A stretch of 64,000 nucleotides of DNA from Pseudomonas abieticivorans. GTDB taxonomy: Bacteria; Pseudomonadota; Gammaproteobacteria; Pseudomonadales; Pseudomonadaceae. The position numbers and the translations under genes were made by a program. The stretch's first letter is position 1, and the number at the start of each line of letters is the position of its first letter. Positions 35,106 to 45,014 of this stretch are shown one piece after another. The notes under the pieces were generated by a model. The model saw nothing but the letters and a program-made list of their open reading frames with translations, did not search any database and was not told the origin of the DNA. The stretch is from assembly GCF_023509015.1 (NCBI RefSeq), contig NZ_CP094975.1, positions 2,241,501 to 2,305,500 on the forward strand. Direction: 5' to 3'.

Positions 35106-36914
35106 ATGACCCCCACCCTTCCCCGTCGCCCACGCTGGCGCAACCTGGCCTTGCTGGCGCTGATCCTGGCCCCGCTGCTGTGGCCGTTGCAGCACCTGGC
35201 CGAGCGCTACTACCGCAGTGAACTGCTGAGCCAGAACCGCCAGACCCTGGACCTGTACGTCGCCAACCTGCTGGGCACCCTGCACCGCTATGAAACCCTG
35301 CCGCAAATCCTCGGCGACCTGCCGGCCCTGCGTGCCGCGCTGGCCACCCCCGGTGATGCCGACACCCTGAGCCGGGCCAACCTGTTGCTCAAGGACATTT
35401 GCAGCCAGACCGGCGCAGAGGTGATGTACCTGCTGGACCCCAGCGGCAACACCCTGGCCGCCTCCAACTGGGACAAGAAAGACAGCTTCGTGGGGCGCAA
35501 CTTTGCCTTCCGGCCGTACTACAGCGATGCGATTGCCGGGCGGCTGGGGCGCTTCTTCGGCCTGGGCACCACCTCGGCCAAGCGTGGCTACTTTTTCGCC
35601 GCCGCCGTGCGCGATGGTGACAAGGTGATCGGCGCCCTGGTGGTCAAGGTCGACCTGGACCACACCGAAACACTGTGGGGCAAAACCCCGGAACAGCTGC
35701 TGCTGACCGACCATAACGGCGTGGTCATCATCACCTCGCATTCGGAATGGCGCTTCCGTGCGACCCGTTCGCTGACCGCGCAAGAACACCAGGCCATCAT
35801 CTCGATCAAACCGTACCCCACGCAAGACCCGCAACCACTCAACCTGGAGCCCCATGCCTGGCTGATGCAATCGCGCAGCATCCCGGAAACCGGTTGGGAG
35901 GTCAGCATCCTGGCCCCGCGCACACTCATCGACCGGCCCGTGCGCACAGTCGTGGTGATCGGCGCGGCAGCGTTGCTGGTATTGATGCTGTGGCTGAGCC
36001 TGATGATGCAGCGCCGGCGCAACTACCTCGATCGGCTGGCCTTCGAAGCCAAGGCCCGGCGCGACCTGGAGCTGCGGGTGATCGAGCGCACCAAAGACCT
36101 GGAGGGCCTGAACAGCCGGCTGAAACAGGAAGTACTGGAGCGCGAACACGCCCAACAGGAACTGGTGCGCGCCCAGGACGAGGTGGTGCAGGCCGGCAAG
36201 CTGTCGGTGCTCGGCACCATGTCGGCGAGCATCAGCCACGAGCTTAACCAACCCCTGGCGGCGATCCGCAGCTATGCCGAGAACGCCGAGGTGTTGCTGG
36301 ACCATCAGCGCACCGACGACGCCCGCGGCAACCTCAAGCTGATCAGCGAACTGACCGGGCGCATGGCCTCGATCATTGCCCACCTGCGCGCCTTCGCCCG
36401 CCGCGACCGGCATGCGTTGGAAAGCGTGGCCCTGCAGCCGGCCCTGGACGATGCCTTGGCGCTGCTGGCCAAACGACGCCGGGCCATGGCCGTGGAACTG
36501 TTCCGCGACCTGCCCGATGCGCCGCTGTGGGTGCAGGCCGGCGAAACCCGCTTGCGCCAGGTGCTGAGCAATCTGTTGGCCAACGCCTTGGACGCGCTCA
36601 CCGAAAAAGCCAACCCGCGCTGCCTGTGGCTGAGCGCCGAGCAGACGGCAGAAGGCGTCAACTTGTACATCCGCGACAATGGCCCAGGCTTCACCAGCGA
36701 GGCCATGACCCGCGCCCGCGAGCCATTTTTCACCACCAAGACCCGCACCCAGGGCCTTGGCCTGGGCCTGGCCATCTGCGATACCCTGATGCGTGCGCTG
36801 GGCGGTGAACTGCTGCTGGCCAACCACCCGCAAGGCGGTGCGCTGTTGACCGTGCGCCTGCGTGCCGCCGAGCCTGGCGTAAATATCAAAGCCCCCGAGG
36901 ACCCTTCTGCATGA
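35106..36914 (+). CDS. dctB: C4-dicarboxylate sensor histidine kinase
   Basis: A 602-residue inner-membrane sensor. TM1 is near residues 13-32 and TM2 near 279-299, framing a ~245-residue periplasmic double-PAS (dCache-like) sensor. A coiled coil follows, then HisKA with H378 in ISHELNQPLAAIRSYA and the ATPase boxes NLLANALDAL, DNGPGF and GLGLGLAI. DctB senses succinate, fumarate and malate. It overlaps dctD by 4 bp. No dctA or dctPQM transporter lies in the window, so its target is elsewhere. Confidence 0.93.
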   Translation: MTPTLPRRPRWRNLALLALILAPLLWPLQHLAERYYRSELLSQNRQTLDLYVANLLGTLHRYETLPQILGDLPALRAALATPGDADTLSRANLLLKDICSQTGAEVMYLLDPSGNTLAASNWDKKDSFVGRNFAFRPYYSDAIAGRLGRFFGLGTTSAKRGYFFAAAVRDGDKVIGALVVKVDLDHTETLWGKTPEQLLLTDHNGVVIITSHSEWRFRATRSLTAQEHQAIISIKPYPTQDPQPLNLEPHAWLMQSRSIPETGWEVSILAPRTLIDRPVRTVVVIGAAALLVLMLWLSLMMQRRRNYLDRLAFEAKARRDLELRVIERTKDLEGLNSRLKQEVLEREHAQQELVRAQDEVVQAGKLSVLGTMSASISHELNQPLAAIRSYAENAEVLLDHQRTDDARGNLKLISELTGRMASIIAHLRAFARRDRHALESVALQPALDDALALLAKRRRAMAVELFRDLPDAPLWVQAGETRLRQVLSNLLANALDALTEKANPRCLWLSAEQTAEGVNLYIRDNGPGFTSEAMTRAREPFFTTKTRTQGLGLGLAICDTLMRALGGELLLANHPQGGALLTVRLRAAEPGVNIKAPEDPSA

Positions 36915-38296
36915 GTACGGACGCCGCCATCGACAGCCTGGTGCAGGTCGTGCTGATCGATGACGATCCACACCTGCGCCAGGCCCTGAGCCAGACCCTG
37001 GACCTGGCCGGCCTGAAGATTTTGTCCCTGGCCGAAGCGGCCGGGCTGGCCGAGCGCATCGAGCGTGACTGGCCCGGCGTGATCGTCAGTGACATCCGCA
37101 TGCCCGGCATCGACGGCCTGCAGTTGCTGCAGCAGTTGCATGCATTGGACAACGAACTGCCCGTGCTGCTGATCACCGGCCACGGCGACGTGCCGTTGGC
37201 GGTGCAAGCCATGCGTGCCGGCGCTTATGACTTCCTGGAGAAGCCCTTCGCCAGCGATGCGCTGCTCGACAGCGTGCGCCGCGGCCTGGCCTTGCGCCGG
37301 CTGGTGCTGGACAACCGCAGCCTGCGCCTGGCCCTGAGCGACCGCACCGAACTGAGCACGCGCCTGGTCGGCCAGTCGGCGCCCATGTCGCGCCTGCGCG
37401 AGCAGATCGGCGCCTTGGCCGCGACCCGCGCCGACGTGCTGATCCTGGGTGAAACCGGCGCCGGCAAGGAAGTGGTGGCGCGGGCCCTGCACGACCTGTC
37501 GAACCGCCGCAACGGTCCGTTCGTGGCCATCAACGCCGGTGCCCTGGCAGAGTCAGTGGTGGAAAGCGAGCTGTTCGGCCACGAACCGGGCGCCTTCACC
37601 GGCGCGCAAAAACGCCGAATCGGCAAGTTCGAGTTTGCCAACGGCGGCACCCTGTTCCTCGACGAAATCGAGAGCATGAGCCTGGACGTGCAGGTCAAGC
37701 TGCTGCGCTTGCTGCAAGAACGCGTGGTGGAACGCCTGGGCGGCAACCAGTTGATCCCGCTGGATATCCGCATTATTGCCGCCACCAAGGAAGACCTGCG
37801 CCAGGCTGCCGACCAAGGGCGCTTTCGTGCCGACCTTTACTACCGCCTGAACGTGGCCTCGCTGCGCATCCCGCCCCTGCGTGAGCGTGGCGAAGACGCC
37901 CTGATGTTGTTCCAGCATTACGCCGATGCCGCCAGCGAACGCCACGGCCTGGCGCCCCACCAATTGCTGCCGGGCCAACGCGCGTTGCTGCTGCGCCACA
38001 CCTGGCCGGGTAACGTGCGCGAGCTGCAAAATGCCGCCGAACGTTTCGCCCTGGGCCTGGAGATGGCCTTGGATAACCCCGAGGCAAGCACCGCCCAGCC
38101 TGCCCTGGCGCCCTTGCACGGCAACCTCAGCGAGCAGGTGGAAAGCTTCGAGCGCTCGTTGATCGCCGCCGAAATGGCCCGCCCGCACAACTCGATGCGC
38201 AGCCTGGCCGAGGCCCTGGGCACGCCGCGCAAAACCCTGCACGACAAACTACGCAAGCACGGCCTGAACTTCGCGGCCGGCGACGATAACGACTGA
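36911..38296 (+). CDS. dctD: C4-dicarboxylate sigma54 response regulator
   Basis: A 461-residue NtrC-family activator. The receiver has the phosphoacceptor D61 (IVSDIRMPG). The AAA+ domain shows Walker A GETGAGKE, the sigma54-contacting loop GAFTGA and Walker B GTLFLDEIE, and the C-terminal Fis-type helix-turn-helix is SLAEALGTPRKTLHDKLRKHGL split over two helices. It activates sigma54-dependent dicarboxylate transport genes when phosphorylated by DctB. Confidence 0.95.
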   Translation: MSTDAAIDSLVQVVLIDDDPHLRQALSQTLDLAGLKILSLAEAAGLAERIERDWPGVIVSDIRMPGIDGLQLLQQLHALDNELPVLLITGHGDVPLAVQAMRAGAYDFLEKPFASDALLDSVRRGLALRRLVLDNRSLRLALSDRTELSTRLVGQSAPMSRLREQIGALAATRADVLILGETGAGKEVVARALHDLSNRRNGPFVAINAGALAESVVESELFGHEPGAFTGAQKRRIGKFEFANGGTLFLDEIESMSLDVQVKLLRLLQERVVERLGGNQLIPLDIRIIAATKEDLRQAADQGRFRADLYYRLNVASLRIPPLRERGEDALMLFQHYADAASERHGLAPHQLLPGQRALLLRHTWPGNVRELQNAAERFALGLEMALDNPEASTAQPALAPLHGNLSEQVESFERSLIAAEMARPHNSMRSLAEALGTPRKTLHDKLRKHGLNFAAGDDND

Positions 38297-38310
38297 CAGG
38301 AGCCCGCCCC

Positions 38311-38766
38311 ATGAACGACGACAGCGAGTACCTGCAAGCGGTACTGCACAGCGACATCCCCATTACCCGCCAGATGGGCCTGCAGGTGCTGGGCTGGCAA
38401 CAACAGCGCCTGACCCTGCGCCTGCCGCTGGCCGCCAACGTCAACCACAAGAGCACCCTGTTTGGCGGCAGCCTCTACTGCGGCGCGGTGCTTGCCGGCT
38501 GGGGTTGGCTGCACCTGCGCCTGCGCGAGGCCGGGATCGAGGACGGGCATATCGTGATCCAGGAGGGGCAGATCAGTTATCCGCTGCCCGTCACCCGGGA
38601 TGCGATCGCCGTGTGTGAAGCGCCGGATGAGAAGGTCTGGCGGCGGTTCTTGGCGACTTATGCGCGCTATGGGCGGGCGCGATTGGCCTTGCAGTCGCGG
38701 TTGAGCAATGAGGGAAGCGAGGAAGAGGCGGTGCAGTTCAGCGGGCAGTATGTGTTGCACCGGTAG
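38311..38766 (+). CDS. putative hotdog-fold thioesterase (YiiD C-terminal type)
   Basis: A 151-residue protein with the hotdog pattern PLAANVNHKSTLFGGSLY, a central helix, and ISYPLPVTRDA. It matches the thioesterase-like C-terminal domain of YiiD. It has ACAGGAG 9 nt upstream and lies 14 bp after dctD, so it may be transcribed with it, but a functional link is not evident. The substrate is unknown. Confidence 0.82.
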   Translation: MNDDSEYLQAVLHSDIPITRQMGLQVLGWQQQRLTLRLPLAANVNHKSTLFGGSLYCGAVLAGWGWLHLRLREAGIEDGHIVIQEGQISYPLPVTRDAIAVCEAPDEKVWRRFLATYARYGRARLALQSRLSNEGSEEEAVQFSGQYVLHR

Positions 38767-38769
38767 CCG

Positions 38770-38816
38770 CTTTCGCGGATCAAACCGCCCCTGTAGGAGC
38801 GGATTGATCCGCAGAA
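38770..38816. repeat. REP-type palindrome
   Basis: TTTCGCGGATCAAACCGCCC and GGAGCGGATTGATCCGC form an imperfect stem of the same REP family as 28512-28574. Lies between convergent genes. Confidence 0.8.
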
Positions 38817-38819
38817 AAC

Positions 38820-39647
38820 TCAGCCCCGAGCCAGCTCAAGCAACACCTCGCGCCAAGGCGCACCTGCCGGCAACGCCAAGAAAAACTCATTCAACAGCGA
38901 CTCGCGCGCCGGGTAGTCGAACGGCTGGCCATCCACCGTCAACACCTCACCCCCCGCGCCTTCCAGCACCCCTTGCGCAGCCGCCGTGTCCCACTGCGAA
39001 GTGGGCGCCAGGCGCGGGTAGCAGTCGGCCGAACCTTCGGCCAGCAGGCAGAATTTCAGCGAACTGCCAATATTGGCCAGTTCCAGCTCACCCAGCTCGG
39101 CACTCAAGCCGGCCAGCAAACGCTCTTGGTCCGGGCTGGAATGGCGGCGGCTGGCGACCACGGTAAAGGCTTGCCCGGCAGGCGGCTGATGACGAACCTG
39201 GATGGGCGCACAACTGCCATCCGCTTCGCTACGCCAAGCACCCAAACCAGCGCCACCGTAGTAGCAGCGACCGTTGGTGGGCATCGACACTACGCCAAAC
39301 ACCACCCGGCCGTTTTCAATCAGGGCAATGTTGACGGTGAACTCTTCGGTGCCGGCGATGAATTCCTTGGTGCCATCCAGCGGGTCCACCAACCACCAAC
39401 GGCTCCAGCGCTTGCGATCGGCAAAGCTGATGCCGCAGTCTTCTTCAGACAGGATCGCAATGCTCGGGTCCAGGGCCGTGAGGCCGGCGACGATCACGTG
39501 GTGCGCCGCCAGGTCTGCAGCGGTTACCGGCGACTCGTCGGCCTTGCTGGTAACCGCCACGTTGGCGCGCCAGTGCGGCAGTATGGCTGCGCCGGCCTGA
39601 TGGGCCAGCTTGATCACACCGTCTAGCAGGGGGTGCACCTGGGTCAT
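38820..39647 (-). CDS. cysQ: 3'(2'),5'-bisphosphate nucleotidase
   Basis: A 275-residue inositol-monophosphatase-family enzyme. Metal-binding motifs are seen: ILSEED, DPLDGTKEFI and WDTAAAQGVLEGAGG. It removes PAP (3'-phosphoadenosine 5'-phosphate) formed in sulfate assimilation. The start overlaps the stop of nudE by 4 bp, so they are coupled, as in P. aeruginosa PA5175-PA5176 by memory. Confidence 0.95.
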   Translation of the reverse strand: MTQVHPLLDGVIKLAHQAGAAILPHWRANVAVTSKADESPVTAADLAAHHVIVAGLTALDPSIAILSEEDCGISFADRKRWSRWWLVDPLDGTKEFIAGTEEFTVNIALIENGRVVFGVVSMPTNGRCYYGGAGLGAWRSEADGSCAPIQVRHQPPAGQAFTVVASRRHSSPDQERLLAGLSAELGELELANIGSSLKFCLLAEGSADCYPRLAPTSQWDTAAAQGVLEGAGGEVLTVDGQPFDYPARESLLNEFFLALPAGAPWREVLLELARG

Positions 39648-40210
39648 GGCTTGTACACCCCGCGCTCGGTAAGAATGTCCCGCACCAGGTACAACGCCGC
39701 CAAGGCCCGCCCTTCGGAAAATTGTGGGTGCTGCGCCAAGCTGGCCAGCTCGCGCAGGTTGATGCGGTCTACGCGCATCGGCTCCGGCTCGTCGCCCTCC
39801 AGGCGCTCCTCGAACAGGTCGCTGGCCAAGACCACCTGGATCTTCTGGCTCATGTAGCCGGGTGACAACGACAGCTCGGTAATATGTTCCAGCTCATGGG
39901 CGCCATAACCGGCTTCCTCCTTGAGCTCGCGGTTGGCCGCGGCCAGCACGTCTTCGCCTGGTTCGATCAGCCCTTTGGGCAGCGACAGTTCGTACTCATC
40001 GGTGCCGCCGCAGTATTCTTCGATCAGCAGCGCATGCTCGCTGTCGATCATCGCCACGATCATTACCGCGCCATACCCGGTGCCACGCCCCACCAAGCGC
40101 TCGTAGGTGCGCTCTACGCCATTGGAAAAGCGCAGTTGCACTTCTTCCACCCGGAATATCCGGCTGGTGGCGACAATCTCGCGGGCAAGTACGGTAGGTT
40201 TCTGGCGCAT
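39644..40210 (-). CDS. nudE: ADP compounds hydrolase
   Basis: A 188-residue Nudix hydrolase. The Nudix box reads GLIEPGEDVLAAANRELKEE then AGY, near residues 82-104. It hydrolyses ADP-ribose, NADH and Ap3A-type molecules in known NudE. Coupled to cysQ downstream. Confidence 0.93.
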   Translation of the reverse strand: MRQKPTVLAREIVATSRIFRVEEVQLRFSNGVERTYERLVGRGTGYGAVMIVAMIDSEHALLIEEYCGGTDEYELSLPKGLIEPGEDVLAAANRELKEEAGYGAHELEHITELSLSPGYMSQKIQVVLASDLFEERLEGDEPEPMRVDRINLRELASLAQHPQFSEGRALAALYLVRDILTERGVYKP

Positions 40211-40291
40211 GGGGCGGCTCCTTGGCGTGAACGGGTTACTATACCGTGGCTTGCCCGCTCACATGTTAATGACTGCCTGAGAATCTTTCGT

Positions 40292-40954
40292 ATGCCCTCC
40301 ATAACCTGGCGCGATATCGACACCGTTCTGCTGGACATGGACGGCACCCTGCTGGACCTGCACTACGACAACCATTTCTGGCTGGAGCACCTGCCCCAGC
40401 GCTATGCCGAGGTGCACGGCGTGAGCCGCGCCATGGCAGAACTGGAAATGCGCCCACTGTTCGAGAAAAACGCCGGCCTGTTGAACTGGTATTGCCTGGA
40501 CTTCTGGAGCGCCGAACTGCGCCTGCCGGTGCGCGAGCTCAAGCTGGAAACCGCTGACCTGATCGCCCTGCGGCCAGACGCAGACACCTTTCTGGCGGCA
40601 ATCAAGCAGGCCGGCAAGCGGGTGATCCTGATCACCAACGCCCACCGCGACTCACTCTCGGTAAAAATGGAGCGCATCCAACTGGCGCCCTATTTCGAGC
40701 GGCTGATCAGCTCCCACGACTATGGCTACCCCAAGGAAAGCCAGCAGTTCTGGAGTGCATTGCAGGACGACATCGGCTTTGACCCAGCGCGCAGCCTGTT
40801 TATCGACGATACCTTGCCGATTTTGCGCAGCGCCCGGGCGTTTGGCGTGGCACACCTGCTGGCGGTGCGCGAGCCGGACAGCAAAAAGGGGCCAAAGGAC
40901 ACAGAGGAGTTTGCGGCGGTCGAGGATTATCGGGACTTAGTACAAGGCTTATAG
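40292..40954 (+). CDS. yrfG: HAD-family GMP/IMP nucleotidase (YrfG-like)
   Basis: A 220-residue HAD hydrolase: nucleophile motif I LLDMDGTLLDL near residues 11-21, motif II ILITNAHRDS, motif III lysine in GYPKESQQFW and motif IV FIDDTLPIL. YrfG dephosphorylates GMP and IMP. ATG 40292 is chosen because the family N-terminus follows at once; the frame extends far upstream across the opposite gene without meaning. Confidence 0.9.
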   Translation: MPSITWRDIDTVLLDMDGTLLDLHYDNHFWLEHLPQRYAEVHGVSRAMAELEMRPLFEKNAGLLNWYCLDFWSAELRLPVRELKLETADLIALRPDADTFLAAIKQAGKRVILITNAHRDSLSVKMERIQLAPYFERLISSHDYGYPKESQQFWSALQDDIGFDPARSLFIDDTLPILRSARAFGVAHLLAVREPDSKKGPKDTEEFAAVEDYRDLVQGL

Positions 40955-40967
40955 ACCGCGGCGCCAG

Positions 40968-41022
40968 TTTCGCGGATAAATCCGCTCCTGCGGGCCATGT
41001 AGGAGCGTATTTATCCGCGAAA
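40968..41022. repeat. REPIN
   Basis: TTTCGCGGATAAATCCGCTC (from 40968) and GAGCGTATTTATCCGCGAAA (to 41022) form a long imperfect inverted repeat, same family as 28512-28574, between convergent genes. Confidence 0.85.
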
Positions 41023-41037
41023 AGCCCAACGCCTACC

Positions 41038-41478
41038 TCACTCCGGAACCCGCAACACCTGCCCTGGGTAAATCTTGTCCGGGCTGCTGAGCAATGGCTT
41101 GTTCGCCTCGAAAATCTTCTGATACTTGTTCGGGTCGCCATACTCGGCCTTGGAGATCGCGCTCAGGGTATCGCCCTTCTTCACCGTCACGAAACGCGCT
41201 ACCGCAGCCACGGTCACCACGGTGATCTGGTCATCCACGGTACTGACGCCCACCACGTTGCCCAGGGCCAGCAGGATCTTCTCTTTTTCCTCTTGGGTAT
41301 CCACCGTGCCGGTAGCCGTGACCTTGTCGCCGTCAACGGCAACCGAAACCTTGGAATTATCCAGGCCGACTTGCTTCACATGCTCTTTCAAGGACTCCGC
41401 AGCCTGCGCCGAATCGCTGCCCGTGAGGGCATTGAGCAGTTTTTCACCGGCTTCTTTTACAAAGCTTAAAAGACTCAT
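41038..41478 (-). CDS. BON-LysM protein (YgaU/Kbp-like)
   Basis: A 146-residue protein: BON domain at ~25-85 (HVKQVGLDNSKVSVAVDGDKV start, TVDDQITV end) and a C-terminal LysM domain at ~95-145 (VKKGDTLSAISKAEYGD, YPGQVLRVPE). No signal peptide. E. coli Kbp (YgaU) of the same architecture is a potassium-binding protein. Standalone gene. Confidence 0.93.
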   Translation of the reverse strand: MSLLSFVKEAGEKLLNALTGSDSAQAAESLKEHVKQVGLDNSKVSVAVDGDKVTATGTVDTQEEKEKILLALGNVVGVSTVDDQITVVTVAAVARFVTVKKGDTLSAISKAEYGDPNKYQKIFEANKPLLSSPDKIYPGQVLRVPE

Positions 41479-41665
41479 GATTCATTCCTTCGTCGTTGTT
41501 ATATGGAACTACGAAGTCTAGGCAATCCGGGATCCAGGCTCGGCTGATCCGACCAGTGACCCTTGGCGTGATCGACGCCATCTATCAATAGATCAGTACT
41601 AGCAATTAGACGGCACCTGCGCACAAGCCTAGGCTTAGGATTGGACCTACTGCCGGTACGACTCC

Positions 41666-42505
41666 ATGAATACCAAGCGCCCGGCCTGCGCGGCACCTGC
41701 CCCAGCCTCAACTGCGCCGGCGGCCAGCCAGACCTACTCCTACAGCTCCCTTGCCCACGACGACCATGCCGATACTGCCTTGGCCGAAGAAGTGGCCCTG
41801 GCGATCGCCTACAACGGTATCAGCCAGGCGGTGATGCTGGTCAGCCCTACAGACCTTGAAGACTTTATCGTCGGTTTCAGCATCGGTAGCGGCATCATTG
41901 CCTCGGCCGACGAGATCTACGACATCAAGCTCAGCGGTCGTGGCTCGGCCCAGCAGGCCGAAGTGCAGATCGCCAGCCGGGCCTTCTGGAATCTCAAAAC
42001 CCAGCGTCGCCAATTGGCCGGCACCAGCGGCTGCGGCCTGTGCGGCGTGGAAGCGGTGGAGCAGGCCCTGCCCGAATTAAACGCACTGCCCGGCGCCCCG
42101 CTGCCACCGGCGCACTGGCTGGAAGGCCTGCGCCAGCGCATCAGCGAATTCCAGCCGCTGGGCCAGCACTGCGGCGCGGTGCATGCGGCGGTGTTCATGA
42201 ACGACCAGGGCGAACTGCTGCTGGGCCGCGAAGACATCGGCCGGCACAACGCTCTGGACAAGCTGATCGGTGCCTTGATCCGCCAGGCCATCGCGCTGGA
42301 GGGCGGCACTGCCATCGTCACCAGCCGCTGCAGCCTGGAACTGATCCAGAAAGTGCTGCGCGCCGGCATTCAGACGCTGGTCAGCTTGTCTGCCCCCACC
42401 GGCCTGGCCCTGCAATGGGCACGCCGGCACAACCTCAATCTTATCCACCTGCCGCAAAAAAGTGCGCCACGGGTGTATAGCCCCGCGTTGGAGAATAAAG
42501 CGTGA
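41666..42505 (+). CDS. fdhD: formate dehydrogenase sulfurtransferase FdhD
   Basis: A 279-residue FdhD-family protein that passes sulfur to the molybdenum cofactor of formate-dehydrogenase-like enzymes. Seen: AVMLVSPTDLEDF, the catalytic CxxC in GTSGCGLCGVE (near residues 112-122), AVHAAVFM and GREDIGRHNALDKLIG. It overlaps the molybdoenzyme gene by 4 bp, which fits its role as the dedicated chaperone. Confidence 0.95.
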   Translation: MNTKRPACAAPAPASTAPAASQTYSYSSLAHDDHADTALAEEVALAIAYNGISQAVMLVSPTDLEDFIVGFSIGSGIIASADEIYDIKLSGRGSAQQAEVQIASRAFWNLKTQRRQLAGTSGCGLCGVEAVEQALPELNALPGAPLPPAHWLEGLRQRISEFQPLGQHCGAVHAAVFMNDQGELLLGREDIGRHNALDKLIGALIRQAIALEGGTAIVTSRCSLELIQKVLRAGIQTLVSLSAPTGLALQWARRHNLNLIHLPQKSAPRVYSPALENKA

Positions 42506-44838
42506 GTAATCACCACCAAGCCGACAAGACCCCTACCCCCCGCTACAAGCCTTACCGGGGTGCGGCAGGCGGCTGGGGCGCACTGATCAGCGTGACGCAA
42601 GCCTGGCTGACCAGCGATAACGCCCTGAAGAACATCCGCATGATGCTCAAGACCAACCAGAACGGCGGCTTCGACTGCCCGGGTTGCGCTTGGGGTGATT
42701 CGCCGGAAAGCGGCATGGTGAAGTTCTGCGAGAACGGCGCCAAGGCCGTCAACTGGGAAGCCACCAAGCGCCGTGTGGACGCGGCATTCTTTGCCAAACA
42801 CAGCGTGACCGCCTTGCTGGAGCAGAGTGACTACTGGCTGGAGTACCAGGGCCGCCTGACCGAGCCGATGATGTACGACAGCGCCAGCGACCATTACCTG
42901 CCCGTTAGCTGGGACGCTGCCAATGCGTTGATTGCCCGCCACCTACAGAACCTGGACTCGCCGAACCAGGCCGAGTTCTACACCTCGGGCCGGGCCAGCA
43001 ACGAAGCTGCCTACCTGTACCAATTATTTGTGCGCGCCTTTGGCAGCAACAACTTCCCCGACTGCTCCAACATGTGCCACGAGGCCAGCGGCGTGGCCTT
43101 GTCGCAGAGCGTGGGGGTGGGCAAGGGCACGGTGACGTTCGATGACTTCGAGCACGCCGACGCGATTTTTGTCTGGGGCCAAAACCCCGGCACCAACCAC
43201 CCGCGCATGCTCGAACCACTGCGCGAAGCGGTGACCCGCGGCGCCCAGGTGGTGTGCATCAACCCGCTCAAAGAGCGCGGCCTGGAGCGCTTCCAGCACC
43301 CGCAGCACCCACTGGAAATGCTCACCAACGGCGACAAGCCGACCAACACGGCCTACTTCCGCCCGGCCTTGGGTGGCGACATGGCGATGATGCGCGGCAT
43401 GGGCAAATTCCTGCTGCAGTGGGAACGCGAAGCCCAAGCCAACCATGCACCGTCGGTGTTTGACCACGCCTTCCTCAACGAACACACCCAGGGTGTGCTC
43501 GACTACCTGGCGCGTATCGATGACACCCCGTGGGAGCAGATCGTCGAGCAGTCGGGCCTGCCCCTGCACGAGATCGAGCAGGCCGCGCGCATGTACCTGA
43601 AGGCCGAAAAGGTCATCATGTGCTGGGCCATGGGCATTACCCAGCATCGCCATTCGGTGCCGACCATCCAGGAAATCGCCAACCTGATGCTGCTGCGCGG
43701 CAACATCGGCGTGCCAGGCGCCGGCTTGTGCCCAGTGCGCGGCCACAGCAACGTGCAGGGCGATCGCACCATGGGCATCAACGAACGCCCACCGGCGTTC
43801 CTGCTCGACGCCCTGGAAAAGCGCTTCCAGTTCGCCGTACCGCGTGACAACGGCCACAACACCGTGGAGGCCATCCACGCCATGCTCGAAGGCCGCGCCA
43901 AGGTGTTTATCGGCCTGGGCGGCAACTTTGCCCAAGCCACGCCAGACAGCACCCGCACCGCCGAGGCTTTGCGCCAGTGCGACCTGACCGTGCAGATCAG
44001 CACCAAGCTCAACCGCAGCCACTTGATCCATGGCAAGCAAGCACTGATTTTGCCGTGCCTGGGCCGCACCGACATCGACCTGCAAGCCGAAGGCCCGCAG
44101 GCTGTCACGGTGGAAGACTCGTTCAGCATGGTGCACGCCTCCAACGGCCAGTTGCAGCCGCTGTCCAGGCACATGCGCTCGGAGCCTGCGGTGATTGCCG
44201 GCATCGCCGCGGCCACCCTGGGCAAGCAGCCAGTGGACTGGGAATGGCTGGTGGCCGACTACAGCCGCATCCGCGACCTGATCGCCGACACCATTCCAGG
44301 CTTCAAGGACTTCAACCAGCGCCTGCAACACCCGGGTGGTTTCTACCTGGGCAGCAGCGCCGGCTCGCGTCGTTGGGTGACCGCCAGCGGGCGGGCCAAC
44401 TTCAAGGCCAACGCCCTGCCTGCCGACCTGATCCATGAAAGCGTGCGTGCCACCGGCCAAACGCCGGACCTGATCATGCAGTCAATGCGCTCCCACGATC
44501 AGTACAACACCACCATTTATGGCCTGGACGACCGCTACCGTGGGGTCAAGGGCCAGCGTGACGTGCTGTTTGCCAACGAGGCCGACATCATCCGCCTGGG
44601 CTTCACGCCTGGGCAGAAAGCCGACCTGGTGTCGATCTGGGACGACGGTCGCGAGCGCCGCGTGAAGGGCTTCACCCTGCTGGCGTTCGACATCCCGGCC
44701 GGCCAGGCTGCCGCCTACTATCCGGAAGTGAACCCGCTGGTGCCGCTGGAAAGCGTGGGTGATGGCAGCCATACACCGACATCCAAATTCGTTGCCATTC
44801 GGCTGGAGCGCTCCACGGCGGCACTGCGAATCGCCTGA
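42502..44838 (+). CDS. FdhF/YdeP-family molybdopterin oxidoreductase
   Basis: A 778-residue DMSO-reductase-family enzyme. The N-terminus shows FDCPGCAWGD, which has only two of the cysteines of a [4Fe-4S] motif, as in YdeP. The molybdenum ligand region is CSNMCHEASGVAL (near 190), with VWGQNPGTNHPRM, VCINPLKERG and a C-terminal dinucleotide-binding barrel (ANEADIIRLGF, GQKADLVSIWDDG). YdeP is linked to acid resistance; the actual substrate is unknown. Coupled to fdhD. Confidence 0.92.
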   Translation: MSNHHQADKTPTPRYKPYRGAAGGWGALISVTQAWLTSDNALKNIRMMLKTNQNGGFDCPGCAWGDSPESGMVKFCENGAKAVNWEATKRRVDAAFFAKHSVTALLEQSDYWLEYQGRLTEPMMYDSASDHYLPVSWDAANALIARHLQNLDSPNQAEFYTSGRASNEAAYLYQLFVRAFGSNNFPDCSNMCHEASGVALSQSVGVGKGTVTFDDFEHADAIFVWGQNPGTNHPRMLEPLREAVTRGAQVVCINPLKERGLERFQHPQHPLEMLTNGDKPTNTAYFRPALGGDMAMMRGMGKFLLQWEREAQANHAPSVFDHAFLNEHTQGVLDYLARIDDTPWEQIVEQSGLPLHEIEQAARMYLKAEKVIMCWAMGITQHRHSVPTIQEIANLMLLRGNIGVPGAGLCPVRGHSNVQGDRTMGINERPPAFLLDALEKRFQFAVPRDNGHNTVEAIHAMLEGRAKVFIGLGGNFAQATPDSTRTAEALRQCDLTVQISTKLNRSHLIHGKQALILPCLGRTDIDLQAEGPQAVTVEDSFSMVHASNGQLQPLSRHMRSEPAVIAGIAAATLGKQPVDWEWLVADYSRIRDLIADTIPGFKDFNQRLQHPGGFYLGSSAGSRRWVTASGRANFKANALPADLIHESVRATGQTPDLIMQSMRSHDQYNTTIYGLDDRYRGVKGQRDVLFANEADIIRLGFTPGQKADLVSIWDDGRERRVKGFTLLAFDIPAGQAAAYYPEVNPLVPLESVGDGSHTPTSKFVAIRLERSTAALRIA

Positions 44839-44882
44839 CCTCTGCACGCGCACTCCCGCAAAAATAGTTAACAGCATGAACG

Positions 44883-44915
44883 ATTCGGCCACGCATCACG
44901 CTTGCGTGGCCGAAT
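44883..44915. terminator. hairpin after the molybdoenzyme gene
   Basis: ATTCGGCCACGC and GCGTGGCCGAAT form a perfect 12-bp stem with a 9-nt loop. No T run follows, so termination may be weak. Confidence 0.55.
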
Positions 44916-45014
44916 TGTCCAATCCCACAGGCCGCCCTCCCCGTTAGCGTTGCCACTGCCCCCACCCGGGCCCGCAACTCTCATAAAAATAAGTACTTCG
45001 GGGAGCTTCGCCCA